Below are positions 25,942-34,278 of a stretch of DNA of 64,000 bases, piece by piece. The DNA lies in assembly GCF_965263005.1 (NCBI RefSeq), contig NZ_OZ253579.1, forward strand, positions 3,224,001-3,288,000, written 5' to 3'. Both the position numbers and the translations under genes were made by a program. The stretch comes from Rariloculus sp965263005. Lineage in GTDB: Bacteria > Pseudomonadota > Gammaproteobacteria > Steroidobacterales > Rariloculaceae. Position 1 is the first letter of the stretch. Every line of letters begins with the position of its first letter. The notes beneath the pieces are model-generated. The model did not search any database. It saw only the letters and a list, made by a program, of their open reading frames with translations, and was not told where the DNA came from.

Positions 25942-26798
25942 TAGAGGCCGAGTTCCGCACGTAGCAGCGCCTCAATCTCTGCGCTGACCTCGATGTCGGA
26001 CTCGCCGAGCACGACACCCGACTGAGCACCAGTCTGGATCCACCACTCGATGATCCGCACCTGCTCGGGCGTCGGCGGCGTGTTGCCTTCCGCCGGCATG
26101 AAGGCTTCGTCGTCGGGCGGCAGCGTGATCCGGTTCATCAGCTCGCTGAACTCGGGGCGGCCCGCTGCAATCGTGCCGCCCGTTTCCCCGCCGCGCATCA
26201 CGCCCTCGTAAGTCGTCATGTTGAGATCGGCCTCGGTCGTATCGGTGCCGTGACAGCTCGTGCACCGCTGCCGCAGTATCGGGCCGACGATATCGAGAAA
26301 CGGGTCGGCCAACGCGAGATCCGTGACGGGCGGGCGCCGCGGACCGAGACCCGCGAGCGAGCGCACGGGCTGCGGCGCATACTCGACGAGGTAGCTCGAG
26401 CCGTGCGTGAGATTGCCGCCGTAGTGGCCCGTGATCGAGACGAGCAACACCATCAACACCGATGCCGGAAAGTACACGGGCGCGTAGTTGCGCGCGAACC
26501 TGCTCAGGCGCAGCAACGCGACGGCCGTGATCAGCACGCCAAGCGCAGTGCCGAACGTCCGATGCTGCACCCCTGACGCACTGCCGAAGCTGCCCTCGGC
26601 GAAATGGAAATAGCCGAGCACCACCGTGACGATCGCTGTCAGCGCCGCCGCGCCCCACAGAAACGGCGATGCCGCTTCGAGGTTGCGGTACTTCTCGCGC
26701 CGCGCGAGCGCTTCGAGCACGACGATCGCAACGATGATGCCGATCGGCACATGCAGGACGAGCACATGAAAACGTCCCAGGAAATAGATGAAGCTCAT
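25941..26798 (-). CDS. Membrane protein with C-terminal cytochrome c domain
   Basis: 285 residues. Four or so N-terminal membrane helices (FHVLVLHVPIGIIVAIVVLEAL; FLWGAAALTAIVTVVLGYF; TALGVLITAVALL; FPASVLMVLLVSITGHY) resemble DUF2231-type modules. A periplasmic tail follows with a heme c motif CTSCHGTD (about 178-185) and the Planctomycete cytochrome-like phrases SELMNRITLPPDDEAFMPAEG and W-W-I-x-x-G-A. A membrane-anchored electron carrier is likely. The next gene upstream is a PQQ-type dehydrogenase on the same strand, 180 bp away, a plausible electron donor. The stop codon lies at the edge of repeat copy C. Confidence 0.82.
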   Translation of the reverse strand: MSFIYFLGRFHVLVLHVPIGIIVAIVVLEALARREKYRNLEAASPFLWGAAALTAIVTVVLGYFHFAEGSFGSASGVQHRTFGTALGVLITAVALLRLSRFARNYAPVYFPASVLMVLLVSITGHYGGNLTHGSSYLVEYAPQPVRSLAGLGPRRPPVTDLALADPFLDIVGPILRQRCTSCHGTDTTEADLNMTTYEGVMRGGETGGTIAAGRPEFSELMNRITLPPDDEAFMPAEGNTPPTPEQVRIIEWWIQTGAQSGVVLGESDIEVSAEIEALLRAELGL

Positions 26799-26979
26799 GT
26801 GGCTCTACCTTTCGCTATTCGTCACTTCACGATTTGTCATCAGGCGCAGCCGCGAACGCCGCGCTTGCGGTCACGGCCACAATTTCGCAAAACTTTAGTT
26901 TGCGCACCGCGACAAATCAAATCCGGAAATACGGTTCCGGCCGGCGCGTGTCAGGTACTTGCTCGCGGGCCGGACAGGG

Positions 26980-28986
26980 CTACGGCAGACTCAGGGCGAC
27001 CCATTCGGGTGCCTGGTCGATACCACCGACGGCGACGACGATGTACTGCTTGCCCTCGTGCATGTAGCTCATCGGCGCGCCGGTCGTGCCGGCCGGCAGA
27101 TCGATCTCAGCGACGACTTCGCCTGACGCCTTATCGTAGGCGCGAAATACCGGTTCGCCGTAGCTCGGCGCGGTTTCGAGCGGCTGACCGGCCTGGATCC
27201 GGCCGCGGACGATCATCACGTCGGAACCCTCGCCGACGAATAGCAGTGTTTCCGTCAGCAGCGGCGCGGCGCGCCCCGGATTGCCGAGCGGGCCGAGGTT
27301 GAGATGGCTGATCGCCGGATGATCGGTCGGCCCTTGCCCGTTCGGCACCTGCCAGAGAATCTCCCCGACACTCATATCGTACGCCGTGATGCGCCCGTAA
27401 GGCGGCTTGAACAACGGCAGCCCTCGCGGTCCGCCCATCCAAAGCCGCGTGCCCTTGACGTAGCGCAGGTTTGTGAAGTCCGGGTCCCCGGGCTCGACGT
27501 CGGCAACGAACGGCCCCGTCTCCGACGGTACGTAGAAACGTTGCGTCACCGGATCGAACGCCGCGCCGTGCCAGTTGGCGCCGCCCTGTGAGCCCGGCAA
27601 CTGTATCGTGCCGAGATTACCGCCCGGGCTGTCGTCGCGGATTGTTGGCGGCGTGAACAACGGGCCCGTCGTATAGCGCGAAACGATTTCAAGCGCCTCT
27701 TCGCGAAGCTCGGGCGTGAAATCGATGAGGTTGTCCTCGGTAGAGCCCTGCCGATCGAACGGCGGCGGCTTGCTGGGGAACGGTTGAGTTGCCGCGGTCC
27801 GCTCGCCCGGCACGTCCGATTGCGGCACGGGACGGTCTTCGATCGGCCAGACCGGCTCACCCGTCTCGCGGTCGAGCACAAACACGAATGCGTGCTTCGT
27901 GACCACGGCGACCGCCTTGATGCCCCGGCCGTCGACGGTGATGTCCATGAGCACGGGCGCCGCCGGGGGATCGTAGTCCCAGAGGGGGTGACGCACGGTC
28001 TGGAAATGCCAGATCCGCTCGCCCGTTTCCGCGTCGACGGCGACGATACTCTGAGCATAGAGGTTGTCGCCGGGCCTGTGGCCGCCATACATGTCGCTCG
28101 TCGGCGACGACAGCGGCATGTAGAGATGTCCGAGTTCCTCGTCCGCGCTGAAGATCGACCAGACGGACCCGTGGCCCGTGTACTCCCAGGAACCGTCTTC
28201 CCAGGTGTCGACGCCGAATTCGCCGGCCTGCGGAACGACATGGAAAACCCAGCGCAGCTCGCCGGTGCGCACGTCATAGGCGCGCGTGTCGCCGCGAGGC
28301 GCTTCCATCGCCGCGAAGGTGTCGTTGGTCGTATGACCGACGACGACGACATCGCGGACGACGAACGGCGTTCCGCTCCAGGTGTGGACGAGACCGCCCT
28401 CGAGCGCATCGCTCAGGTTCACGCGCCCACGATCGCCGAATCCGCCAATGCGCTCGCCCGTACCGGGATCGAGCGCCATCAGATACTCGCCGCGCTGCAC
28501 GAGGATGCGCGCGTCCGCGCCGTCGGTCCAATAGGAGACACCGCGCGTCCCCGTGCCGCGGTAGCCGTCCACGCCGCCCTCGAACGGCTCCTCGACCCAG
28601 ATCGTTTCGCCGGAACCTGCGTCGAAGGCCTCGACGAACCCGATCGGATTCGGCGCGTAAAGCACGCCGTCGATCATGATCGGCGTGGGTCGAAAGCTGC
28701 TGCCGTAGCGCAGATCCGGCACCTGATCGAGTATCGATGCATCGACGGCAGGGCGCCGCCAGGCCATCTGCAAACGTGCGGCGTTATCCCGATCGATCTG
28801 ATTGAGCGCCGCATATTTCGTCGCGCCGCTGTCGCCGTTATAGGAGCGCCACTCGCCATCGAGCGCGCCCTGCTGGGCTTGTGCCGCCGGGACGGCGAGA
28901 AACGCCGTCATCGCAAGCGCGGCGACCGTAATCCGCGTATTCCTGCGCACTGATCCCATCGGCCCCATCGTCGCTCGTCGAGTCAT
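26980..28986 (-). CDS. PQQ-dependent quinoprotein dehydrogenase, glucose dehydrogenase-like
   Basis: 668 residues from ATG 28986, selected for GGGGAGA about 5 nt upstream. Signal peptide ends PAAQA. Propeller motifs run throughout: LDGEWRSYNGDSGATKYAALNQI at the start (typical of membrane glucose dehydrogenase-like quinoproteins), FVEAFDAGSGETIW, YLMALDPGTGERI, ETGERIWHFQTVRHPLWDYDPP and NWHGAAFDPVTQRFYVPS. No membrane helices or heme site are present, so it is a soluble periplasmic form. It oxidises a sugar or alcohol with PQQ. Last gene of the minus-strand block that begins at the tannase gene. Confidence 0.87.
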   Translation of the reverse strand: MTRRATMGPMGSVRRNTRITVAALAMTAFLAVPAAQAQQGALDGEWRSYNGDSGATKYAALNQIDRDNAARLQMAWRRPAVDASILDQVPDLRYGSSFRPTPIMIDGVLYAPNPIGFVEAFDAGSGETIWVEEPFEGGVDGYRGTGTRGVSYWTDGADARILVQRGEYLMALDPGTGERIGGFGDRGRVNLSDALEGGLVHTWSGTPFVVRDVVVVGHTTNDTFAAMEAPRGDTRAYDVRTGELRWVFHVVPQAGEFGVDTWEDGSWEYTGHGSVWSIFSADEELGHLYMPLSSPTSDMYGGHRPGDNLYAQSIVAVDAETGERIWHFQTVRHPLWDYDPPAAPVLMDITVDGRGIKAVAVVTKHAFVFVLDRETGEPVWPIEDRPVPQSDVPGERTAATQPFPSKPPPFDRQGSTEDNLIDFTPELREEALEIVSRYTTGPLFTPPTIRDDSPGGNLGTIQLPGSQGGANWHGAAFDPVTQRFYVPSETGPFVADVEPGDPDFTNLRYVKGTRLWMGGPRGLPLFKPPYGRITAYDMSVGEILWQVPNGQGPTDHPAISHLNLGPLGNPGRAAPLLTETLLFVGEGSDVMIVRGRIQAGQPLETAPSYGEPVFRAYDKASGEVVAEIDLPAGTTGAPMSYMHEGKQYIVVAVGGIDQAPEWVALSLP

Positions 28987-29093
28987 TGTTCTCCCCGCCA
29001 TCGTTCGCTCCGCGATCAGTGCTCGTGCCGCTGTTTGCCACGATGTCGTTCCGATCGACATCGCCGTTGGAGTCATCGCGCAAGCAGTATACG

Positions 29094-30176
29094 TCACGGC
29101 CAAACGCTCCCGGGCACGAAGACTTCGCCGTCGATGATCTTCCGCGCCGTGCGCACGACGCCGGCCGTCTCGATCGTGAGCGCGCTGCCCTCACCCGATG
29201 TCCCGAGGCTCACTTCGAGCACACCCGACGGATGCTCGATGCCGTACCGGCCGCCGAGCGCCGTCGCGAGGTCGGCGAGTGGATTCGCGACTGTTCCCGG
29301 CATGAGCGCACACGCGGCGACGCAGATCCCCCCGGTGACCGCGTGCGCGGCATGCAGGCGGTCCGGTGTGAAATAGCGCGAGGTGATCAGCCCGCCCGAC
29401 CGCGGCCGCGCAAGCACGGCGATCTTCGGCACGACCTTGTCGCCGACCTCGCCGAGACCCATGCGACGGCCCGCTTCGCGCCTGATTCGCTCAAGATCCG
29501 CCATGAGCGTGCTGTCCGCCGTCAATCCATCGGTTTCGTAACCGCTGACGCCGAGCTCGGCCGCGACGACCAGGACCATTGGCATCGCGACGTCGATGCA
29601 CGAAACGGTGGTGCCTTCGATATCTTCGCGGCGGTGGCCCGTGGGGAACATCGAACCGCACTTGGCGCCCACGATATCGATGAACTCCAGCATGATCGGC
29701 GCCGCGGCGCCGGGCACGCCGTCGATCCGCTGGTCGCCGGCATAGCTGACGCGCCCGCCCGGTGTCTGAACGACGGCGCGGATGCGGGCGCCCGTGTTGA
29801 GGTTGTAGACCATGACCGCGGTCTCGGGGTCGCAGGCACGGATCATGCCGCGCTCGACCGCGAACGGCCCGACGCCAGCGAGCATGTTCCCGCAGGACGG
29901 CTCGGTATCGACGATCGGCCTGTCCATGGCGACCTGCGCGAACAGGTAGTCGACATCGACACCGGGACGCGTCGACGGACCGACGATCGCGACTTTGCTT
30001 GTCAGCGAATCCGCCCCGCCAATGCCGTCTATCTGGCGTGCGTCCGGTGAACCCATGACAGACAACAACACGCAATCGCGCGCCGCGGCGTCGGCGGGCA
30101 AGTCCTCGGCGCGGAAATACGGACCCCGCGACGTGCCGCCGCGCATGAACAGGCACGGTATCGCGCGCTGTCTCAT
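29094..30176 (-). CDS. PrpF-family isomerase, 4-oxalomesaconate tautomerase (LigU/GalD)-like
   Basis: 360 residues from ATG 30176, 14 bp after the TctA-B stop. The opening QRAIPCLFMRGGTSRGPYF, DGIGGADSLTSKVAIV, and the Cys in DTEPSCGNMLAGVGPFA followed by a second Cys region (GAKCGSMFPTGH) are PrpF landmarks with the paired catalytic Cys/Lys sites. PrpF relatives are aconitate isomerase and 4-oxalomesaconate double-bond isomerases (LigU, GalD). A LigJ-like hydratase at 38463 in the same block favours the oxalomesaconate reaction, but trans-aconitate isomerisation is an alternative given the TcuA-like gene and the Tct transporter. Confidence 0.83.
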   Translation of the reverse strand: MRQRAIPCLFMRGGTSRGPYFRAEDLPADAAARDCVLLSVMGSPDARQIDGIGGADSLTSKVAIVGPSTRPGVDVDYLFAQVAMDRPIVDTEPSCGNMLAGVGPFAVERGMIRACDPETAVMVYNLNTGARIRAVVQTPGGRVSYAGDQRIDGVPGAAAPIMLEFIDIVGAKCGSMFPTGHRREDIEGTTVSCIDVAMPMVLVVAAELGVSGYETDGLTADSTLMADLERIRREAGRRMGLGEVGDKVVPKIAVLARPRSGGLITSRYFTPDRLHAAHAVTGGICVAACALMPGTVANPLADLATALGGRYGIEHPSGVLEVSLGTSGEGSALTIETAGVVRTARKIIDGEVFVPGSVWP

Positions 30177-30189
30177 CGCGGCTTCACGC

Positions 30190-32169
30190 TCAAAGCCCCG
30201 AACCCCACAAGAATTGCAGCAAGCCGCGCGGCAGCTCGACGACGACGAGGCTCTCCGTGCCCCACAATACGAGCGACGCGACAAGCGCCATCGTCAACGC
30301 CTTGACGATGCCTGCCCCGGCTCTGAGCTTGAGAAACAGCACCAGATAAGCTGCGGTCGCGATAATGAAACCGCCAAGCGCCGTGGCCGCGATGAATCCC
30401 GCAATCCACGCGAGGTTCATCGGGATCGCGCTTCGCTTCGCTGTGCCCGCCGACTGCTCGGCATCGAAATTGAGCCGGCTGCCGGGTGGACCGAACGCGA
30501 GCACACCGCCAACGTAGAGGCAGGCGAGCAAGGTCGCGATGCCGATGATGACGGGAAACATCGCCGCCAATGGCGACCGTTGCAGGCTGCTAGCGATTGC
30601 ATATACGAGCAGCGCAGCGACGAGCGCGACGAAGATAAGCTGTGGACGCGAATCGATCGGCTCGTCGGACCCACGCACGGAGACATCGCCTGCGACCGGG
30701 ATGGGGCTGCGCTGCGCGCCGCGCGCACCAAGCCATACGGAGACGACCGTAATCGCGAGGATGATCAGCACACCGGGCCGGATCAGCATTTGCCAGCCAT
30801 AGAATTGCGCGGCCAGATTCAGGTATGCCTCGGCTTGCGGCGCGAGCACAAAACCGATCAGAAATGCCGGGCGCGACCAGTCGAACCGCTTCAGCAGCAC
30901 GCCGATGACACCGACGCCGAGCAGCGCGACGAGATCCATGAGGTCGCGTGTCGCCTGGAACGCGGCGAAACTGATCGCCACGATCATGAATGGCGCAAGA
31001 TAGTTGAACGGCACGGTCGTCAAGCGCGCGATCGGTCGCGCAAGAACGATACAAAGCCCTGCGCCGAGCACGTTTGCGAGTGCTAGCGACCAGACGATCG
31101 TATACGTGAGGTCGAGATTGCTCGAGACCATCGCAGGCCCCGCCTCGATGCCGAGCAGCACCATCCCGCCCAGGAACACGGCCATCGCACCCGATCCCGG
31201 GATACCGAACAGCAGCGTCGGCACCAAGCCGCCGCCTTCCTTCGCGTTGTTGGCCGACTCCGGCGCGAGCACCCCGCGGATGTCGCCCTTGCCGAACTGC
31301 GACTTGTCCTTCGAGACCTGCACGACGTGGCCGTAGGCGATCCAGTCCACCACCGTGCCGCCGAGCCCCGGAATCGCGCCGATGATCGTGCCGAGTGCCG
31401 AGCAGCGCAGACAGAGCGCCCAATGGCGAACGAGATCGCGCAACCCGTCGCTCCAGCGTCCTTCGAGTCGCCCGCCCGTCGCGATCGGACGCCCCTTGCG
31501 CAACAGGTCGATGATCTCCGGAACCGCAAACAGCCCTATGCCGACGACGACGAGCGGGAGACCGTCATACAGATAGTCGACACCGAAAGTGATGCGGAAC
31601 TCGCCGGTAGCCGGCGCGCTGCCGATCGATCCGAGCGTCATTCCGAATCCCGCGGCCGCGAGCCCCTTCCACAGACCGCTGCCCGACAGAACGCCGACCA
31701 TCGACAGGCCGAGTACTGCGAGCATGAAGAGCTCGGCGGACCCGAAAGTCAGAATCAGCGGCCGCGCGATCTGCACGAAGACGGTGAGGATCACGGCGCC
31801 GACGAGGCCGCCGCACAACGAGGCGCCGAATGCGGCCGCGAGCGCCCTCGCCGCCTGTCCCTGCTGCGACAGCGGGAAGCCGTCGAGCACGGTCGCCTGA
31901 CTCGCGCTCGATCCCGGGATGCCCATGAGCACGGACGTGAACGTATCGGAGGTCGGGATGACCGCGACGAGGCCGATCAGCATCGCCAGCGCCGAAACCG
32001 TATCCATGCCGTAGAGGAACGGCATGAGCAATGACAGACCGGCGATACCTCCGAGCCCGGGGAAAACGCCGACGGTCAACCCCAGCACGACACCGACTCC
32101 GAGATACACGAAATGCTCGACCGTCGTGAGGTTGGCGATTGCGGCGGTCAGGGCCTCAAGCAAGGTCAA
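30190..32169 (-). CDS. TTT-family permease, TctA-TctB fusion
   Basis: 659 residues. Residues 1 to about 500 are the TctA large permease with the family signature GVFPGLGGIAGLSLLMPF near the start, LMGIPGSSASQATVLDG, AIPGLGGTVVDWIAYG and LLFGIPGSGAMAVFLGGM, and about a dozen membrane helices. From about 520 a second module with four helices (LIFVALVAALLVYAIA; FPVIIGIATLLACLYVGG; LAWIAGFIAATALGG; AAYLVLFLKLRAG) corresponds to the small subunit TctB, normally a separate gene. It starts with an ATGA overlap with TctC. The transporter is sodium- or proton-driven and takes up carboxylates delivered by TctC. Confidence 0.9.
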   Translation of the reverse strand: MTLLEALTAAIANLTTVEHFVYLGVGVVLGLTVGVFPGLGGIAGLSLLMPFLYGMDTVSALAMLIGLVAVIPTSDTFTSVLMGIPGSSASQATVLDGFPLSQQGQAARALAAAFGASLCGGLVGAVILTVFVQIARPLILTFGSAELFMLAVLGLSMVGVLSGSGLWKGLAAAGFGMTLGSIGSAPATGEFRITFGVDYLYDGLPLVVVGIGLFAVPEIIDLLRKGRPIATGGRLEGRWSDGLRDLVRHWALCLRCSALGTIIGAIPGLGGTVVDWIAYGHVVQVSKDKSQFGKGDIRGVLAPESANNAKEGGGLVPTLLFGIPGSGAMAVFLGGMVLLGIEAGPAMVSSNLDLTYTIVWSLALANVLGAGLCIVLARPIARLTTVPFNYLAPFMIVAISFAAFQATRDLMDLVALLGVGVIGVLLKRFDWSRPAFLIGFVLAPQAEAYLNLAAQFYGWQMLIRPGVLIILAITVVSVWLGARGAQRSPIPVAGDVSVRGSDEPIDSRPQLIFVALVAALLVYAIASSLQRSPLAAMFPVIIGIATLLACLYVGGVLAFGPPGSRLNFDAEQSAGTAKRSAIPMNLAWIAGFIAATALGGFIIATAAYLVLFLKLRAGAGIVKALTMALVASLVLWGTESLVVVELPRGLLQFLWGSGL

Positions 32170-33260
32170 TCCTCGAGCCGAACCCGGAAGTCTTCGCGGA
32201 GCCAGTCCTTGACCCAGGCGGTCGCGCTCGCGGGCACGTCGGTCGCAAGCTCATAGATCGTCTGGGCCGCGGCGCCCGTGACCTGCTCGTACCCGCCAAG
32301 CGCCGCGGTCTTGCCGGCGAGGTACTCGGGATCGAGCCTGAACGCCCGGACCGCATCCTGATAGGCGAGCACGATATCGTCGGGCGTCTGTCTCGGCACG
32401 ACGAGCAGCTTTTGCGCCGGGAAGCCGGCCGTGAAAAACGCGAACCAGCTCTCCCAGGCAATACCGCCCGGCGCGCGGCCGTGAACGGACTCGTAGACTT
32501 CGCCGAAGTGAGGCAGGTCGGGGAAGCTTGGATCTCTGACGAGCGTGCCGTGCTCGTCGAGCGTACCCCAGCTGAAGAGCGGTACCGCGTCACCGTGTTC
32601 GATCAACGGCACGACGTTGCGCAGATATGCGGTTGACGTCTGATAGTCGATGTTGAGCTCACCGCGTTCGAACGCCAATCTGCCCGCGCCGCGGCCGCTG
32701 AGTCCGAAGATCGTCCGAACGTTGAGCCCTAGCAGCTTGAACGCGAGCACGGGCACGAGATCGAGCGATGTGGGTCCCTGACTGCCGTACAGCAACGGTT
32801 CGGACGCACTCTGCGCAAGCCCGGCATGGTCCGCGATGCCGAGCCGCGAGGACACGTAGACGACTCCGCCCGTGCCGTACGCCATGAGCACGCGCCAGTC
32901 CCGATAGTCGTAACGCACGCGCGGGTCGCCCATGAGATACGGAAACTGCGTCGATGCCGATGTGCCGAGCACCGTCAAGCCATCGGGCCGCGCGCGCGCC
33001 GCGAACCGGTTCGCGCCGGAGATCGAACCGCCGCCCGGAACGTTGCGGACCACGACGGTCGGCCGGCCCGGCAGGTAGCGCGAGAGATACGGCGCATTGA
33101 AGCGGCCCCAGGTATCCGAACCGCCGCCCTCCTTGAACGGGATCATCATCGAGATGACGCGGCCGCTGAAGTCGGCGGCACGCAAGCCGGCGCCCGGGAC
33201 CGTTAGCGCGACCAGCGCCGCTACCATGACGTCCCTTCTGTTTATCGTCTTAACCGTCAT
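32166..33260 (-). CDS. TTT-family periplasmic substrate-binding protein (TctC/Bug)
   Basis: 364 residues from ATG 33260 (a GTG at 33281 is also possible). A Tat-like leader INRRDVMVAALVALTVPGAGLRA precedes the binding protein: FSGRVISMMIPFKEGGGSDTWGR, where the G-G-x-x-D loop binds the ligand carboxylate, PTVVVRNVPGGGSISGANRF, and GTSASTQF. It is longer than typical Bug proteins (about 320). It overlaps the permease by 4 bp (ATGA), so translation is coupled. Ligand unknown; neighbours suggest an aromatic or tricarboxylic acid. Confidence 0.88.
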   Translation of the reverse strand: MTVKTINRRDVMVAALVALTVPGAGLRAADFSGRVISMMIPFKEGGGSDTWGRFNAPYLSRYLPGRPTVVVRNVPGGGSISGANRFAARARPDGLTVLGTSASTQFPYLMGDPRVRYDYRDWRVLMAYGTGGVVYVSSRLGIADHAGLAQSASEPLLYGSQGPTSLDLVPVLAFKLLGLNVRTIFGLSGRGAGRLAFERGELNIDYQTSTAYLRNVVPLIEHGDAVPLFSWGTLDEHGTLVRDPSFPDLPHFGEVYESVHGRAPGGIAWESWFAFFTAGFPAQKLLVVPRQTPDDIVLAYQDAVRAFRLDPEYLAGKTAALGGYEQVTGAAAQTIYELATDVPASATAWVKDWLREDFRVRLED

Positions 33261-33375
33261 CGATCCCGACTCGGGCGTCACAGGCCTCGTCCCCCCACAC
33301 GGTGAACCGCTCCTGTTCGCCGCGGGGCCATAGATCGGTCCATCGTAGCCAGGTTGCCAAGGGTCCGCGCCTTCT

Positions 33376-34215
33376 TCAGTCGTCCTCGGCGCCTTCGGTC
33401 GGAGCGACGCCCGTCGCGTCAGCCTGCAGTGAGGCCGCTACGCCCATCCCGAGCAGCGCCGTATCGCTCGGACCCTGAAAGAAACTGAACCCGGCGCGGT
33501 CGCGCCAGGCTTGGGGACCGCCAAGCTTGAGCCCCGCGCCGAGCGTAGCATCATGGATCGTCGTGACCATAGCCTCGTACTCCGGGGTACCCTGACTGAG
33601 GCCCGAGAAGCTGCCGAGATCCGTACTCGCGGCCATGACAACATCGACGCCTTCGACTGCGGCGATGTCGTCGGCCAGCGCGACCCCGGCCGGCGACTCG
33701 ATCATCGCGACGATGACGATATTGTCGTTGGCCGTGGCGCGGTAGTCGTTGCCCCAAAGTCCGCGGTGTTGCCCGCCGCCGAGGCTGCGCACCCCCTCCG
33801 GTGGGAACTTCGCATATCTGACCGCGTCGCTGATCTTTTCGACCGTGTCCACGAGCGGAATGATGATCCCGAGCGCGCCGATATCGGTCGCTTTCTGGAG
33901 GTCGCCGGCCGTCGCATCGGGAACTCGAACGAACGGGATCGCCGGCGCGTCCCGGCACGCCCAGATCATTCGCGCAACCTCCTGATACGTCAGCGGACTA
34001 TGCTGCATCTCGATCCACAGAAAGTCGTAGCCTGAATTCGCCATTGCGCAATAGATATTCGGATCCGCGACCGTAACCGTGCCGCCGACGACCTGCTGAC
34101 CCGCCTCGAGCTTCGTCTTGACCGTGTTGTAGATCCGTGTCTGTTGGGCCGTCGCGGCAACCGAAAAAGTGACGGCGAGAGCCGCAGCGCACCGGAGCCA
34201 GTGTTGTGCAGACAT
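33376..34215 (-). CDS. HpcH/HpaI aldolase/citrate lyase family protein with signal peptide
   Basis: 279 residues from ATG 34215, favoured because GGAG lies 6 nt upstream. A signal-like N-terminus (HWLRCAAALAVTFSVAATA) precedes the barrel. Family motifs are YDFLWIEMQHSPLTYQEV, IPFVRVPDATAGDLQKATDIGALGIIIPLVDT with the metal/substrate region, RYAKFPPEGVRSLGGG, and VAMIESPAGVALADDIAAVEGVDVVMAASTDL. These are class II pyruvate aldolases that cleave 4-hydroxy-2-oxo acids, so it could supply the aldolase step after a LigJ hydratase. A secreted aldolase is odd; either the leader is not functional or it acts in the periplasm. Confidence 0.83.
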   Translation of the reverse strand: MSAQHWLRCAAALAVTFSVAATAQQTRIYNTVKTKLEAGQQVVGGTVTVADPNIYCAMANSGYDFLWIEMQHSPLTYQEVARMIWACRDAPAIPFVRVPDATAGDLQKATDIGALGIIIPLVDTVEKISDAVRYAKFPPEGVRSLGGGQHRGLWGNDYRATANDNIVIVAMIESPAGVALADDIAAVEGVDVVMAASTDLGSFSGLSQGTPEYEAMVTTIHDATLGAGLKLGGPQAWRDRAGFSFFQGPSDTALLGMGVAASLQADATGVAPTEGAEDD

Positions 34216-34278
34216 CAGCATCTCCTGCTTGTTGTTGGAAGCATCTATAACACTGCCGGCGCGGCGGTGCACGAATGC

